DNA from: Photobacterium iliopiscarium
GTDB lineage: Bacteria; Pseudomonadota; Gammaproteobacteria; Enterobacterales; Vibrionaceae
NCBI RefSeq assembly: GCF_003026395.1
Contig: NZ_PYOO01000008.1
Coordinates: 62,001 to 126,000, forward strand
Direction: 5' to 3'
Length of the DNA stretch: 64,000 nucleotides
In this document: one piece after another, positions 28,476 to 38,270 of the stretch
How positions within the stretch are numbered: the first letter of the stretch is position 1
Layout of the letters: each line of letters starts with the position of its first letter
Translations under genes and position numbers: made by a program
Notes under the pieces: generated by a model
Seen by the model: the letters and a program-made list of their open reading frames with translations, nothing else
Database searches by the model: none
Told to the model about the DNA's origin: nothing

Positions 28476-29029
28476 CTTTCATCCTTAAATTCTGCAGTTA
28501 AGTAGTTATCTTTATTATATCTTTTTCCTGGGTAACGTAAGCCTGTTTTTGGTGATGGCAACATGTATTGTATAAATTGGCTATTGTTTGGACCAATGCT
28601 GACATGAAGTGGTTTATTATTGCCATAGAAGTAAATGCGATCAAAAGGTAAGTTCTGTACGATATATTTTGCAATAACGCCCATATTTTCTTCAAATCCC
28701 TCGACGATAAAATCACAAGCTAAACCACCACGTTTGCAGATAAGATTTCCTCGACTATTCACTTCATGATTTGTGTGTTGATCTAAAGTTGGTGCGGTAT
28801 GTTGAGGGGATGATTTTTGTACTTTTTTATAGAGTTCAAAAGATGTGAAGCCATAGGTAATAGTAGTTAGTCCAAAATATTGTTCAATAGGCATCAGAAT
28901 ATGTGCTTTATAATCATTAATTACTTTTTGGGTATCATTGGCAATTGGATTATTGTTATTAGCTAATTGCCACTCGGGATGACGTTGTTGATACCAGTTA
29001 ATAATGTTTGATGTATTTATATTACTCAT
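28472..29029 (-). CDS. Peptidase M15 / DD-peptidase-fold-like protein
   Basis: This is a 185-residue protein with no signal peptide. The start is set at ATG 29029 because GGAAG sits 8 nt upstream, although the frame runs to 29044. The order ITYGFTSFELY, KRGGLACDFIVEGF, KPLHVSIGP parallels the S-x-H-x-x-G-x-A-x-D and W-H-x-S signatures of the hedgehog/DD-peptidase zinc fold, with D106 and H142 as ligands. The first ligand His is not where expected (K99 there, with C98 adjacent), so the metal site may be altered. Being cytoplasmic, cell-wall hydrolysis is unlikely. It is coupled by a 4-bp overlap to the PT-associated methyltransferase, suggesting joint function. Confidence 0.6.
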   Translation of the reverse strand: MSNINTSNIINWYQQRHPEWQLANNNNPIANDTQKVINDYKAHILMPIEQYFGLTTITYGFTSFELYKKVQKSSPQHTAPTLDQHTNHEVNSRGNLICKRGGLACDFIVEGFEENMGVIAKYIVQNLPFDRIYFYGNNKPLHVSIGPNNSQFIQYMLPSPKTGLRYPGKRYNKDNYLTAEFKDER

Positions 29030-29450
29030 GGAATTTTCTTCCAAATAAAGTTAAGTATTTTTCATCTTTGGTATTAGCACTTAGGCTAGTTGTAAATTAT
29101 GTTTTTAATTTCAATTTTAGAGATGCAGTAATATAACTTTCATTATGTTGTTAAAATAACATAAAGTCACTATGTCATTAACGATCAGTTTCATACTAAA
29201 ACCATTTTAATCTGAGAGGTTACATGACAGCAGTTGATTGTATTTCTCAGAAAATCAAACGTTCTATACGTTATGTTTTTGAACGTAAAGATTTTGAAAT
29301 GGACTTTTTATATTGACAAATTTTTACTGGTGGAAGCCCTCAAATACCATCTTCAGTAAATTACTCGTGGAACAAAAATTAATTTAATCGTCGATTGGTT
29401 ATTGGTCGTCGAGTGCTTCATTCTCCAAATAAGATATGAAAACTATTCTT
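29030..29450. other. Decayed sequence at the right side of the dnd island
   Basis: About 420 bp hold no intact gene. A short frame at 29224-29316 begins MTAVDCISQKIKRSIRYVFE, and the next frames read VEALKYHLQ then, after a stop, ITRGTK. The pattern loosely resembles the N-terminal winged helix of AbiEi-type antitoxins (ISxKI...VFxxxDF...ALxxL...RGxY) broken by stops. This is a weak resemblance. The promoter of the M15-like/methyltransferase operon should lie around 29040-29160. Confidence 0.3.
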
Positions 29451-29866
29451 TATTTATGAAGAAGCTGCCTTGTGCGGCGACTTCTATATATGCGCTTCAC
29501 TAGCTCATAATATCTTTACGCTGTTCTAAATAATCAGAGTAGTTGTAATTTGCTCTTACTTCATTTGTATGTAATAAGCACGCTTCATATTTTTAGCTGG
29601 AATTGCTCATTCTCGATTTTCTAAGTCAATATCAGCCCAACGAGTTGTAGCTGCTTCTTTGGGTCTCGTCATAGTATGCAATTGCCACAGAATGAGTAAT
29701 TTGGTTTTAGTTTGTATTCTTGCGCATGTGTTTAAGTGTTCTAAAAGGTCAGGCAGTTGTTCTGGGCGTATTCAGCGATGGTTAAAAATGTATCTACTTG
29801 TTGTTTGCGAGCTTCTAGCTTTTTGGTTTACTCAAATTACTTTGAGTTTATGGTGCGCTTACACAT
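29450..29866 (-). pseudogene. Remnant 1 of a P4-type tyrosine integrase
   Basis: On the minus strand, pieces of a P4-family integrase occur in order but in broken frames. They are an N-terminal piece MCKRTINSK...TKKLEARKQQVDTFLTIAE, then PEQLPDLLEHLNTCA and KLLILWQLHTMTRPKEAATTRW with DIDLENRE. The final piece is EACLLHTNEVRANYNYSDYL followed by EQRKDIMS and SAYIEVAAQGSFF. Much of the core and catalytic region is deleted, and two adjacent Trp codons expected after DIMS are now TAG and TGA. The gene is dead. Its orientation places the former attachment site just to its right, near 29.87-30.04 kb. Confidence 0.85.
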
Positions 29867-30042
29867 TACAAAGTAATTTATATTTTTATCATTCAATGTT
29901 AGTGCTGCGTTGGTAGATAAATATAGATGTTGTGAATAATTAAGTTGACTGATTAATGTACCATTTCACAGGTAGGAAAATGTAACTCTACATGAAATAT
30001 TAAACTTTGTAGTCATAGACATGAAATAACTAAGGAAGGTTT
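29770..30042. repeat. 270-bp repeat, copy 1 (integrase 5' end and upstream DNA)
   Basis: This stretch recurs in the same orientation at 39432-39703 with clear but imperfect identity. Shared landmarks include TTGTTGTTTGCGAG, TTATCATTCAATGTTAGTGC, TAGATGTTGTGAATAATTAA, ATGTAACTCTACATGAAATA and AGAAAGG/AGGAAGG. It covers the integrase start codon and ~175 bp upstream, ending at the ribosome binding site of the next gene. The two copies flank the whole 30-39.4 kb block. Confidence 0.85.
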
Positions 30043-30046
30043 TTTA

Positions 30047-33000
30047 ATGAGGATGATGAATTTCCTCTTACTATTATTAGCTTTTGTAACATCTCATTCA
30101 ATTAACGCTGGAAAAGATGATTTGCTTTGGCCTGCCACTAACTTTAGTGGATATATATTTAATGATTTCAACTCTGGGTCGGGTAACAGTCAGAGGGGAC
30201 TGGCTGTAGGTGGGAACCTTGATATAGTTGGATATTCTATTGGTGCTGGCTTACCCCAAGACTTTAGTGATTTTGGCTTACTTGTTGAAGGGGATGCCAA
30301 CTTTAGTTTAGGTCGACTTTATAAAGGGAAGATTCGTATTGAGGGTGACACTAGCGGAATAAGTAGCTCAGTTATTACCGGCTTTCCTGTTGGTGTTAGT
30401 ATTGAAAACATAGCTCTTGAAAACTCTATTTTTTCGTCGAAAGAATACTATCAGGAAGTATCAAAGCAACTTGCTGAAGCTGAAGTAACAGGCGAGTCAA
30501 AATATCAGTGGGGCGGGTTATACCTCGAAGGTGATTGTGTTTCTCCGGTTCAAGTCTTTAATATTGATGGTGTACAATTCCAATCCGCTCATACTTTTGA
30601 GTTTAACTGCCTTCCTCCAGAAGCGACCATTATTATTAATATGCTTGGGGACAGCACGAAATTTAATAGTGTACAGAGTAAAAGTATGTCATCTCTTGCT
30701 GTTCATAGAGAAAGAGTGCTTTTTAACTTTCCTGATTCTAGTGAGCTGAACTTTGCAGGAATAAGAATTGAAGGTCACGTCTTGGCGCCTCATGCAAATA
30801 TTAGCGCACCACATGGCGATTTGATGGGAACAGTGATAGCGAACCAATGGGTTGGATCAATGCATTTAGGTGGGGAGCTCTTTAAAGGAGATTTGTCCAC
30901 CTTAGTAAGCTTCAATGAACCTCCTTTTATTGAGTCAACGCCTATCACTCAAGTTACTTGGCCCGATGAATATCAATATGTTGTCGTGGCAACAGACCCT
31001 GATCAGGATCCGATTACGTATTCATTAACGCAGTCACCCAATGGTATGATGATCAATCCAATCACCGGGGAGATTTCTTGGGTTACAACCAACATAACCG
31101 CTTCTTCTTTTGGTGAGTTTCCAATAGAGGTGATTGCGACTGATGATAAAGGAGAGTTTGACAGCCAGGTTTTTGTTGTGAGATTAGATGCTCCGTCTAA
31201 TTATGCCCCTGAAATCACGTCGACGCCAATTACAGAAAGCACCATAGATGCTCTGTATAGCTATATGATCTCCGCTATAGATTTAGACGGGGATGTGCTT
31301 TCATTCTATTTGGATAATGCGCCACAAAACATGTTAATCGATGCTGAAACAGGATTGATTACATGGCATATTTCTAACGGGGATACAGGTAGCCATCTTG
31401 TTAAAGTCGTTGTTAGCGACAGTAAAGCTGAAGACAGCCAAAGCTTCAATGTTAATGTTACTGCACCGGGTAACAATGCTCCTGTTATCGTTTCCGCACC
31501 AATTTCTGAGGCTGTTCTGCAAGAGCTTTACCTTTATCAGGTCGTCGTGATAGATGAAGAATCGCATCCTCTGACGTTCGAACTGTTAGACGCACCAGTG
31601 GGAATGGTTATTGATGCGGACACTGGCCTTATTACTTGGAAACCGGAAAGTTTAGATCCACCGACGACAGTGCGTGTTCAGGTTAAAGATGCTCCGGGGT
31701 TAACCGATAATCAGCAATACCAGCTTACCGTCGTTTCTGTGGCCAATGAACCGCCACAGATTACCTCACTACCCGTCGAAGTGGTTGCTAAAGAGCTGCC
31801 TTATCATTACCAAGTTACAGCTACGGATGACAAGGACACACAACTGCATTTCAGTCTGGTGCATGGTCATAAAAGCATAACGATTGACCCTATTACCGGA
31901 GAGGTGCAGTGGCAGAACGTCTTATTGCCACCTCAGGGATTTGAGCAAACTAATCAGCAATGCAAAATCATTCAGAGCACGACAACTCGCGTGAGTGGTA
32001 GTGCAGATGTTTTTGTCGTAGTGGATGAATCTGGCTCTATGTCTGGAGAGCACAATTGGCTTAAAGGCTTGGTGCCGTCGTTGGAAGCAGGTCTGGTTGG
32101 TGCGGGCGTTGGTGAAAGCACAGCGAAGAACCTTTATGGTCTGGTCGGATATGAACGCGGGTCCCGCTATCTGGTGGTTGATGGGGAGGAAATGGTTGAG
32201 TCAGTCAGCTTTAGCCGTTTAGTAGCGCAGTTAAGACTCTACGGCGGTACAGAAGATGGTTATCGTGCCATGAAAGGAACGCTGGACACTTACTCATTGA
32301 GAACAGACTCGGCGAAGAACTTAATTCTTGTTACAGATGAAGATAGAGATGTCACCCTATCTTGGTCTTACCAACAGATGTTGGAGCAACTCAAGTCAAC
32401 CAGGACCTTACTCAATGCTGTCACTAACTCATCGTTCAGATGTGACGATGGCAGTTCTGCAATGGGGATGACTGCTGAAGGAATAGGCTTTGTAGCCGAT
32501 GGCAGTGGCAGTTACTACACCTGTAATGGGGCAAGGGCTGTAAGCGGTTCTGGCGCCAGTATAAGAGATTACGTGAATTTGGCCATTGAAAGCGGGGGAG
32601 CAGCCTGGGACCTTAACTTCCTGCGAAGTGGGGGACTTAGAGCGAAGTCTTTCTCTGAGGCGATTGTTGATATTAAGATTAAGGAGATCATAGATCAACT
32701 CCCTCCTATTTATCTGGCCGACTTACAAGTTAACCGGATAATGCTTTCAGAAAGCAAGAGTGGATTAGTACATGTAGCTGCGACGCTGAACAACCGGGGT
32801 CTGGCAGACACAACGCATCCTTTCGCTGTCGCTTTCTATAGTCAAGGTGTTTTTATTGGGCAGGTTGATGTTCAAAACATAGCTACAGAAAGCAGCCAGC
32901 TATTGGTATTAAAAGATATACCAGAAAGCGCCTTGGGTGATGACATTGAAACCATAGTTGTTAGTAGCAATGAGGAGTGTCTGACCGATAACAATGAGAC

Positions 33001-35293
33001 GCGCGCCATGATTGCCAAAGTTAAAGTGACGGATAGTCAAGCGGCAGAAGCTACACAATGGTTTGCGGTTAACGTGGCGGAGAGCAATGAGTCCCCGGTC
33101 ATTGAACCAGTCCCTCCAATTGTGCTTGAGGTTGGTGAGAAATTCCAATTAGCGTTGAACGTTTCAGATCCGAATGTTGGGGATGATTTTTCATTCGCTC
33201 TTGTTGATGCACCTGCTGGCATGCGTGTCAACGGGACCAGTGGTGTTGTCTCGTGGCAGCCAACGCAATCTGACGTTGGGCAGCTGATGGCTGAAGTTGC
33301 AGTGCAAGATCTCGCGGGTCTGCAGTCGACAACACTGCTTTCATTTGATGTTCTCGATTTTCTACGGGCACCAATAATTATCAGTGAACCGTTGTTAAAA
33401 GCGCAGGTAGGGGCGAGTTACTATTACCAGGTGGTAGCAGAGAGCGATCGAAATGTCCTTCTTGTTTATCAGCTTATCGAGTCACCAGAAGGAATGATCA
33501 TTGATGAAAACACGGGTGAAATTAGCTGGCGTCCGGATCAAGTCAGTGGAGATGGCGGACACAGCGTTATCGTCGAAGTTATCGATGATAAAAACTTAGC
33601 TGCCATCCAGTCGTTTGTTATCTCTGCCGTCACCACAGGAGACGCTCCAGAGTTTACCAGCACACCTACAACGTATCTGCAATTGGGCGAAACGTTTACA
33701 TACCAAGTGTTGGTATCGGACAGCTTAGGACAACCGATAGACGTTAGTCTGCAAGCTTTCCCGGACGGAATGACCCTTGATGCTAACAACTTGGTATTGT
33801 GGCAGCCGAGTAAATCAGGGACGTATTCTGTTAGGGTTGCAGCGAGAAGTGCCGGAGGACTCGTCACAACTCAGAGCTTCGATGTACAGGTAGTTGAAAC
33901 TGCAAATCAACCACCACTCATTGCAAGCCAACCAAGTTGGCGAGTTCAGAGTAATGGGGACTTGCACTATCAGGTGCTGGCTTCAGATCCAGAAGGTGAA
34001 TCGCTGTCATACCTGTTGATGGAAGCACCTGCTGGAATGGTGATAGACACGGATGGTTTAGTCATATGGCTAGCCAGTACACAACTTGACGGAAAGTTCA
34101 GCGTACGTATCCGAGTCGCTGATCAGTCGGGCGTCTTTGCGGAGCAAAGCTTTACCTTTAGTTACTATCCGAGTAACGCCGCACCGGAGTTTACGAGTAG
34201 TCCAACAGGTATTGCAGCAATTAATACCCCCTACAAATACTTGGTGTCTGCTAAGGATCCAAATGGTGACCCAGTATCGTTCTCGTTGGCAACGGCTCCT
34301 GAAGGGGCTGTGTTAACCGCGTCAAATGAAATCGAATGGACACCAAATGCTTCCCGGTTGGGTACGCACACCTTTGTTGTTGTTGCTGAAGACCCTTTCG
34401 GTATGCAAAGCACACAAAGCTTCAATGTTACTGTTCGTGAAGTGTTAAACAATGTTTACCCTGTCATTACATCCGTCCCTCTACTTGAAGCCTTTGTGGG
34501 GACCAGTTATCAGGACCTTATTATTGCAGCGGATCCTGATGGTGATGCTCTAACTTATCGCTTAATTGAAGCGCCAGCAGGAATGACTGTCTCTGGAAAC
34601 GGGACGGTAACCTGGCTTCCTGAAATCAATCAAAAGGGAAGTAATCCCGTTACTTTAAAGGTTTACGATAACTACGGTGCGTATGCGGAGCAAATGTACA
34701 GCATTCGTGTAAACAGCGGAAACGAACCCGCCATTATAAGTACCCCTGTTCTATCAGTCTACAATGGTATGAATTATATATACCAATTAGAAGTCGTTGA
34801 TTTCGATAATGACCCTTTGCGCTATCAGATAGATGAAGGGCCGCAAGGAATGTTGGTCAATGATTCAGGCTTATGTACATGGGCAGTAACTGAAGCGGAT
34901 GTTGGAAATCATTTTGTCAGTATATCTGTAATCGATGCAGTAGGTAATACCGATACTCAAAAAATCAACTTAACCGTGAAATATCAAGGTGAAAGTGAAG
35001 CTCCGGTGATAACAAGTTTGCCTAAACGTCAAGCAAAGACTGAGGAAGTTTATACCTATCAGATAGTTGCTGCCGATAGTGATGGAGACACTATTACATA
35101 TCGACTGATAATGGCACCAGAAGGGATGACTATCAGTGAAAACGGGTTAATCCAATGGTTGGCAAACGAAACACAAATTGGTTTGTACGAAGTTGTGTTG
35201 GAAGTGAGTGACTCAGTAAGAAAAATCGATCTTCAAAAATACTCGGTTGCAGTTACTGCGCCAAGCTTGTTTAACCGTAGAAAATGCCGCTAG
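30047..35293 (+). CDS. Giant secreted protein: choice-of-anchor A, Ig/cadherin-like repeats and vWA
   Basis: This 1748-residue exported protein has a signal peptide MRMMNFLLLLLAFVTSHSINA. Residues ~28-285 match a choice-of-anchor A domain (GYIFNDF...GLAVGGNLDIVGYSIG...LVEGDANFSLG). About 13 Ig/cadherin-like (He_PIG type) repeats of ~90-100 residues follow, recognisable from YQVVATDPDGDxLTYSLxxAPxGMxI and WxP. A vWA-like domain is inserted at ~650-890, with MIDAS D660-E-S662-G-S664, Thr in GGTEDGYRA and VTDEDRD. It should bind metal and act as a surface or secreted adhesin-like protein. No LPxTG, autotransporter or T1SS tail is evident, so the export route beyond Sec is unclear. GC content rises strongly inside the gene. 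AAGGAAGG precedes the ATG. The next gene starts 13 bp after the stop. Confidence 0.85.
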   Translation: MRMMNFLLLLLAFVTSHSINAGKDDLLWPATNFSGYIFNDFNSGSGNSQRGLAVGGNLDIVGYSIGAGLPQDFSDFGLLVEGDANFSLGRLYKGKIRIEGDTSGISSSVITGFPVGVSIENIALENSIFSSKEYYQEVSKQLAEAEVTGESKYQWGGLYLEGDCVSPVQVFNIDGVQFQSAHTFEFNCLPPEATIIINMLGDSTKFNSVQSKSMSSLAVHRERVLFNFPDSSELNFAGIRIEGHVLAPHANISAPHGDLMGTVIANQWVGSMHLGGELFKGDLSTLVSFNEPPFIESTPITQVTWPDEYQYVVVATDPDQDPITYSLTQSPNGMMINPITGEISWVTTNITASSFGEFPIEVIATDDKGEFDSQVFVVRLDAPSNYAPEITSTPITESTIDALYSYMISAIDLDGDVLSFYLDNAPQNMLIDAETGLITWHISNGDTGSHLVKVVVSDSKAEDSQSFNVNVTAPGNNAPVIVSAPISEAVLQELYLYQVVVIDEESHPLTFELLDAPVGMVIDADTGLITWKPESLDPPTTVRVQVKDAPGLTDNQQYQLTVVSVANEPPQITSLPVEVVAKELPYHYQVTATDDKDTQLHFSLVHGHKSITIDPITGEVQWQNVLLPPQGFEQTNQQCKIIQSTTTRVSGSADVFVVVDESGSMSGEHNWLKGLVPSLEAGLVGAGVGESTAKNLYGLVGYERGSRYLVVDGEEMVESVSFSRLVAQLRLYGGTEDGYRAMKGTLDTYSLRTDSAKNLILVTDEDRDVTLSWSYQQMLEQLKSTRTLLNAVTNSSFRCDDGSSAMGMTAEGIGFVADGSGSYYTCNGARAVSGSGASIRDYVNLAIESGGAAWDLNFLRSGGLRAKSFSEAIVDIKIKEIIDQLPPIYLADLQVNRIMLSESKSGLVHVAATLNNRGLADTTHPFAVAFYSQGVFIGQVDVQNIATESSQLLVLKDIPESALGDDIETIVVSSNEECLTDNNETRAMIAKVKVTDSQAAEATQWFAVNVAESNESPVIEPVPPIVLEVGEKFQLALNVSDPNVGDDFSFALVDAPAGMRVNGTSGVVSWQPTQSDVGQLMAEVAVQDLAGLQSTTLLSFDVLDFLRAPIIISEPLLKAQVGASYYYQVVAESDRNVLLVYQLIESPEGMIIDENTGEISWRPDQVSGDGGHSVIVEVIDDKNLAAIQSFVISAVTTGDAPEFTSTPTTYLQLGETFTYQVLVSDSLGQPIDVSLQAFPDGMTLDANNLVLWQPSKSGTYSVRVAARSAGGLVTTQSFDVQVVETANQPPLIASQPSWRVQSNGDLHYQVLASDPEGESLSYLLMEAPAGMVIDTDGLVIWLASTQLDGKFSVRIRVADQSGVFAEQSFTFSYYPSNAAPEFTSSPTGIAAINTPYKYLVSAKDPNGDPVSFSLATAPEGAVLTASNEIEWTPNASRLGTHTFVVVAEDPFGMQSTQSFNVTVREVLNNVYPVITSVPLLEAFVGTSYQDLIIAADPDGDALTYRLIEAPAGMTVSGNGTVTWLPEINQKGSNPVTLKVYDNYGAYAEQMYSIRVNSGNEPAIISTPVLSVYNGMNYIYQLEVVDFDNDPLRYQIDEGPQGMLVNDSGLCTWAVTEADVGNHFVSISVIDAVGNTDTQKINLTVKYQGESEAPVITSLPKRQAKTEEVYTYQIVAADSDGDTITYRLIMAPEGMTISENGLIQWLANETQIGLYEVVLEVSDSVRKIDLQKYSVAVTAPSLFNRRKCR

Positions 35294-35306
35294 AAAGGAA
35301 ATCATA

Positions 35307-38270
35307 GTGACAACTAAATATATTCAACTTGATGATATACGACAAAATAAAAAGTTATTATCGTCTATCATTTATAGTCTGCTAGCTTGTTTTATGTTTG
35401 TTTTTTATTCTCCATCTGCGCTGGCATTGCATTATGTGTTAGAGAGTAAACAAGTCCCGAAAACAAGTTCAGAAAAATTAATGGATGGACTTGTTAATCT
35501 TGAGCGTATCACAAGGGAAGTTCTTTTTTATTCGAAGGATGAACCGCAAAAGGTCAAAGTATTAGAGCGCTATGAGGATAATCTTTCTATTTTAGATTCT
35601 AAGTTGCAAAAATATGCAAAAGGAACAAGAAAGGAATTAGAAAGCTATTGGGATGTACTAGATAGTGTTGAGAGCGAAACTGTAAAGGAAATGCAGAGCC
35701 AATTAATAGCCTCATTCGATAAGTACTGGCCAATGATAGACCGAAATTTGAATGAACAACTGAAAGGTGAAGATACGAACATCGAGTCTGTGGAAGCCCT
35801 CTATCAGTTGTTGACTCAATTTAAGATCGGTCCAGAACATCATAAGTATGATAGCGAAAATATGCCATTTGGTTCTCTACCGAACGTAGCTTATACCCCC
35901 TCTCAGGATATGAGCTCACTTTTAACACGTTTAGACATTGAAATTTCACCGGCAATAGCTCGCGCAAGTTTTGTTAGAAATATCTCGGTAGATGATTATC
36001 TTCAGTTTAATATAGATACAGCTCAAACACTTGAACTTACAGAGTTGGCTGAGACGCTAGAAAGAAACCCTCAGAAGATTTTCCAATACGTTTATAACAA
36101 CATTGAATACGTACCAGCATTTGGCTCGATTCAAGGCGCTGACTATACCGTACAAACGGAGCGAGGGAATGCGTTTGACCAAGCAAGCTTAATGATTGCA
36201 CTTCTCCGCGCTTCTGGTGTGCCTTCAAGGTACGTTTATGGTTCAGTAGATGTCAACCCAAGCAACGTTATGAATTGGGTTGGAGGAGTGAATGAAGTAG
36301 AAGCTGCGCAGAATCTACTTGGCCAAGGTGGTGTACCAAATATCATTGTAAAAAGTTCGAACGGCGACACTGTTTCATTCAACATCGAGCACGTGTGGGT
36401 TGAATTTTATCAAAATGGAGAGTGGGTAGCTGCCGATCCAAGCTTTAAACAGTATGACTATACAACTCCTTTAGACATCAACAGTATTATGACTTTTGAT
36501 AGTGAAAAGTTTGTATCAAAGATAGTGGAGGGTTTGGTTGTAGATGAAGTGGATGGTTGGGTTAAAGGGCTGAACCAAGAAAACCTAATATTGCAGCTGC
36601 AAGAAATGCAATCTCAATCTGAATCATATATAAATAGCCAATCAGTGACATTGGGGGAGGTGATTGGTACTAAAAATATTGTTCAGCTTGTAGGCGATAG
36701 AATCCCAAGGTTACCTTATTTGAAAGTGAGGGCTAGTCAGTCACTGAAATTTTTACCGGATAACTTGAGGCATAAGTTTAAATATGAACTCAATGACGGT
36801 TCTGGTGTGTTCTCAAATACGATTTTGAGCTTTGTAGTATCCCTACCCGAGATTTTAAGTAGCAGACTTGCTATGAGCTTTGCGCCTAGTACTCAACAAG
36901 ATATCGATGCCTTAATCGACTATCTACCAAGTGATTACACATCTTCGAGTGTGCCTAGTAGCTTGCCGTATGGGCTCATCAATTTAAAAGCTAGAATATC
37001 CATAGACGAGAGCGTTATCCTAGAGAGAGGCTCGATACCTTTAGGCAAAGAGCTAAGTTCAAGAAAAGGTTTTTGGACTCCTAGGTTTGGTTGGGAATTA
37101 GAAGAAAGTCCCGTCATCACGGGTGAATATCATGCCATTGGTATTGATAGTCATGGCGTAAGCAAAAGAGTAATCGAGGATATTGCCAATGTAGCATCGG
37201 AGGCAAAGTCTTATCTTGATCAGGGAGCTACAGAAAAAGTATCGAACCACAACACTATCGGTGCGGTACTACAAACAGGCATTCAGTCATTTATGGTTGA
37301 ATCCAATATGATGAGTAAGTTAGCCGCACTCGAGAGCGGCGTTGTCCACTATCGCCAGCCGAGCTTCGGTACTTTTAGTAATTCTATTTCAGTAAGTTAT
37401 TTATTTGGTTTACCGAGTAAGATTGAGTTCTCTGGCGTTGTCATGGATGTAGATCGTCTATCGGACAATGCTGAAGCGAAATCCAATTGTAGGGATAGGT
37501 GGATGACGTTTAACAGAAATTCAGGAGCAGCAGCCTCATATCTAGAACATTCGATTCCTGAAAAGCTCTTTTCTGATAACAATGGTGGTGTCAGCGCAGT
37601 TAAGTTGATTGGATTAGCCAATTCGCAAGGTCAAAAACTATATACCTTTGACAAAGCCAATATCTCATTGGTAGAAAATTTGTCATTGCATAATGATGTG
37701 CGACAAGAAATTTATCAAGCGGTTCAGGTTGGAAATACTGTCACAATTCATGAGAGTCCTATCACTGTTAATGGTTGGAGTGGGTACGGGTACGTCAAAA
37801 TAGATCCTGAAACGGGATCGGGTGCTTATAAAATTTCAGGAGGAGCAAATGGCGGAGCGTTGTCCACAATTTTCGCGTCTATAGGAGGCTTCTTTGATGG
37901 TCAATCGAAGTTTAAAGATCATTGGTTTAATCCAGGCAATTCTCCGTTATATTCTCGTTTAGCGAAGATGTTTGGAAATGCAAGCTTAACAATATCAATC
38001 ATTGACACTATACTAAATCCAGATCTAACAACTAGTCAAAAAGTCGGCCAGATAGTTATAAATACCGCTGCTTTTATTGGCTCTTATGCACTTTCTAGTT
38101 ACTTGGTCTCTACACTTGGTGTTGGATTAGTTGTTGGTGGCCCAGTTATAATGCTCAGTTTACTACTTGTGACTTTGGCAATATTGCAGTCAATACTGAT
38201 TAGCTTGATTATCGAGTCATATTTGACTAATAGAAATTATAAAGAGAACAAAGAGGGATTATTGGCTTGA
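35307..38270 (+). CDS. Secreted transglutaminase-like protein with hydrophobic C-terminus
   Basis: The start is GTG 35307, preceded by GAAAGGAA, although the frame is open from 35247. The product has 987 residues. A signal peptide ends near ALA-LHY. The transglutaminase-like domain runs from ~250 to 400: YNNIEYVPAFGSIQGADYTV, RGNAFDQASLMIALLRASGV, PSRYVYG, NIEHVWVEF (H362) and WVAADPSF (D377). The usual Cys position (G-x-C) reads A289, so thiol catalysis seems lost while His and Asp remain. The middle is of unknown function. The last ~110 residues hold Gly-rich hydrophobic segments (INTAAFIGSYALSSYLVSTL, GVGLVVGGPVIMLSLLLVTL) that could insert into a membrane. The gene is operonic with the Ig/vWA protein and overlaps the next small gene by 4 bp. 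Confidence 0.8.
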   Translation: MTTKYIQLDDIRQNKKLLSSIIYSLLACFMFVFYSPSALALHYVLESKQVPKTSSEKLMDGLVNLERITREVLFYSKDEPQKVKVLERYEDNLSILDSKLQKYAKGTRKELESYWDVLDSVESETVKEMQSQLIASFDKYWPMIDRNLNEQLKGEDTNIESVEALYQLLTQFKIGPEHHKYDSENMPFGSLPNVAYTPSQDMSSLLTRLDIEISPAIARASFVRNISVDDYLQFNIDTAQTLELTELAETLERNPQKIFQYVYNNIEYVPAFGSIQGADYTVQTERGNAFDQASLMIALLRASGVPSRYVYGSVDVNPSNVMNWVGGVNEVEAAQNLLGQGGVPNIIVKSSNGDTVSFNIEHVWVEFYQNGEWVAADPSFKQYDYTTPLDINSIMTFDSEKFVSKIVEGLVVDEVDGWVKGLNQENLILQLQEMQSQSESYINSQSVTLGEVIGTKNIVQLVGDRIPRLPYLKVRASQSLKFLPDNLRHKFKYELNDGSGVFSNTILSFVVSLPEILSSRLAMSFAPSTQQDIDALIDYLPSDYTSSSVPSSLPYGLINLKARISIDESVILERGSIPLGKELSSRKGFWTPRFGWELEESPVITGEYHAIGIDSHGVSKRVIEDIANVASEAKSYLDQGATEKVSNHNTIGAVLQTGIQSFMVESNMMSKLAALESGVVHYRQPSFGTFSNSISVSYLFGLPSKIEFSGVVMDVDRLSDNAEAKSNCRDRWMTFNRNSGAAASYLEHSIPEKLFSDNNGGVSAVKLIGLANSQGQKLYTFDKANISLVENLSLHNDVRQEIYQAVQVGNTVTIHESPITVNGWSGYGYVKIDPETGSGAYKISGGANGGALSTIFASIGGFFDGQSKFKDHWFNPGNSPLYSRLAKMFGNASLTISIIDTILNPDLTTSQKVGQIVINTAAFIGSYALSSYLVSTLGVGLVVGGPVIMLSLLLVTLAILQSILISLIIESYLTNRNYKENKEGLLA

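Noticed and set aside
29659..29916. 85-codon plus-strand frame
   Set aside because: It lies antisense over the integrase remnant, which explains the sequence better.
35247..35306. Upstream start of the transglutaminase-like protein inside the previous gene
   Set aside because: GTG 35307 has a strong ribosome binding site and gives a proper signal peptide.
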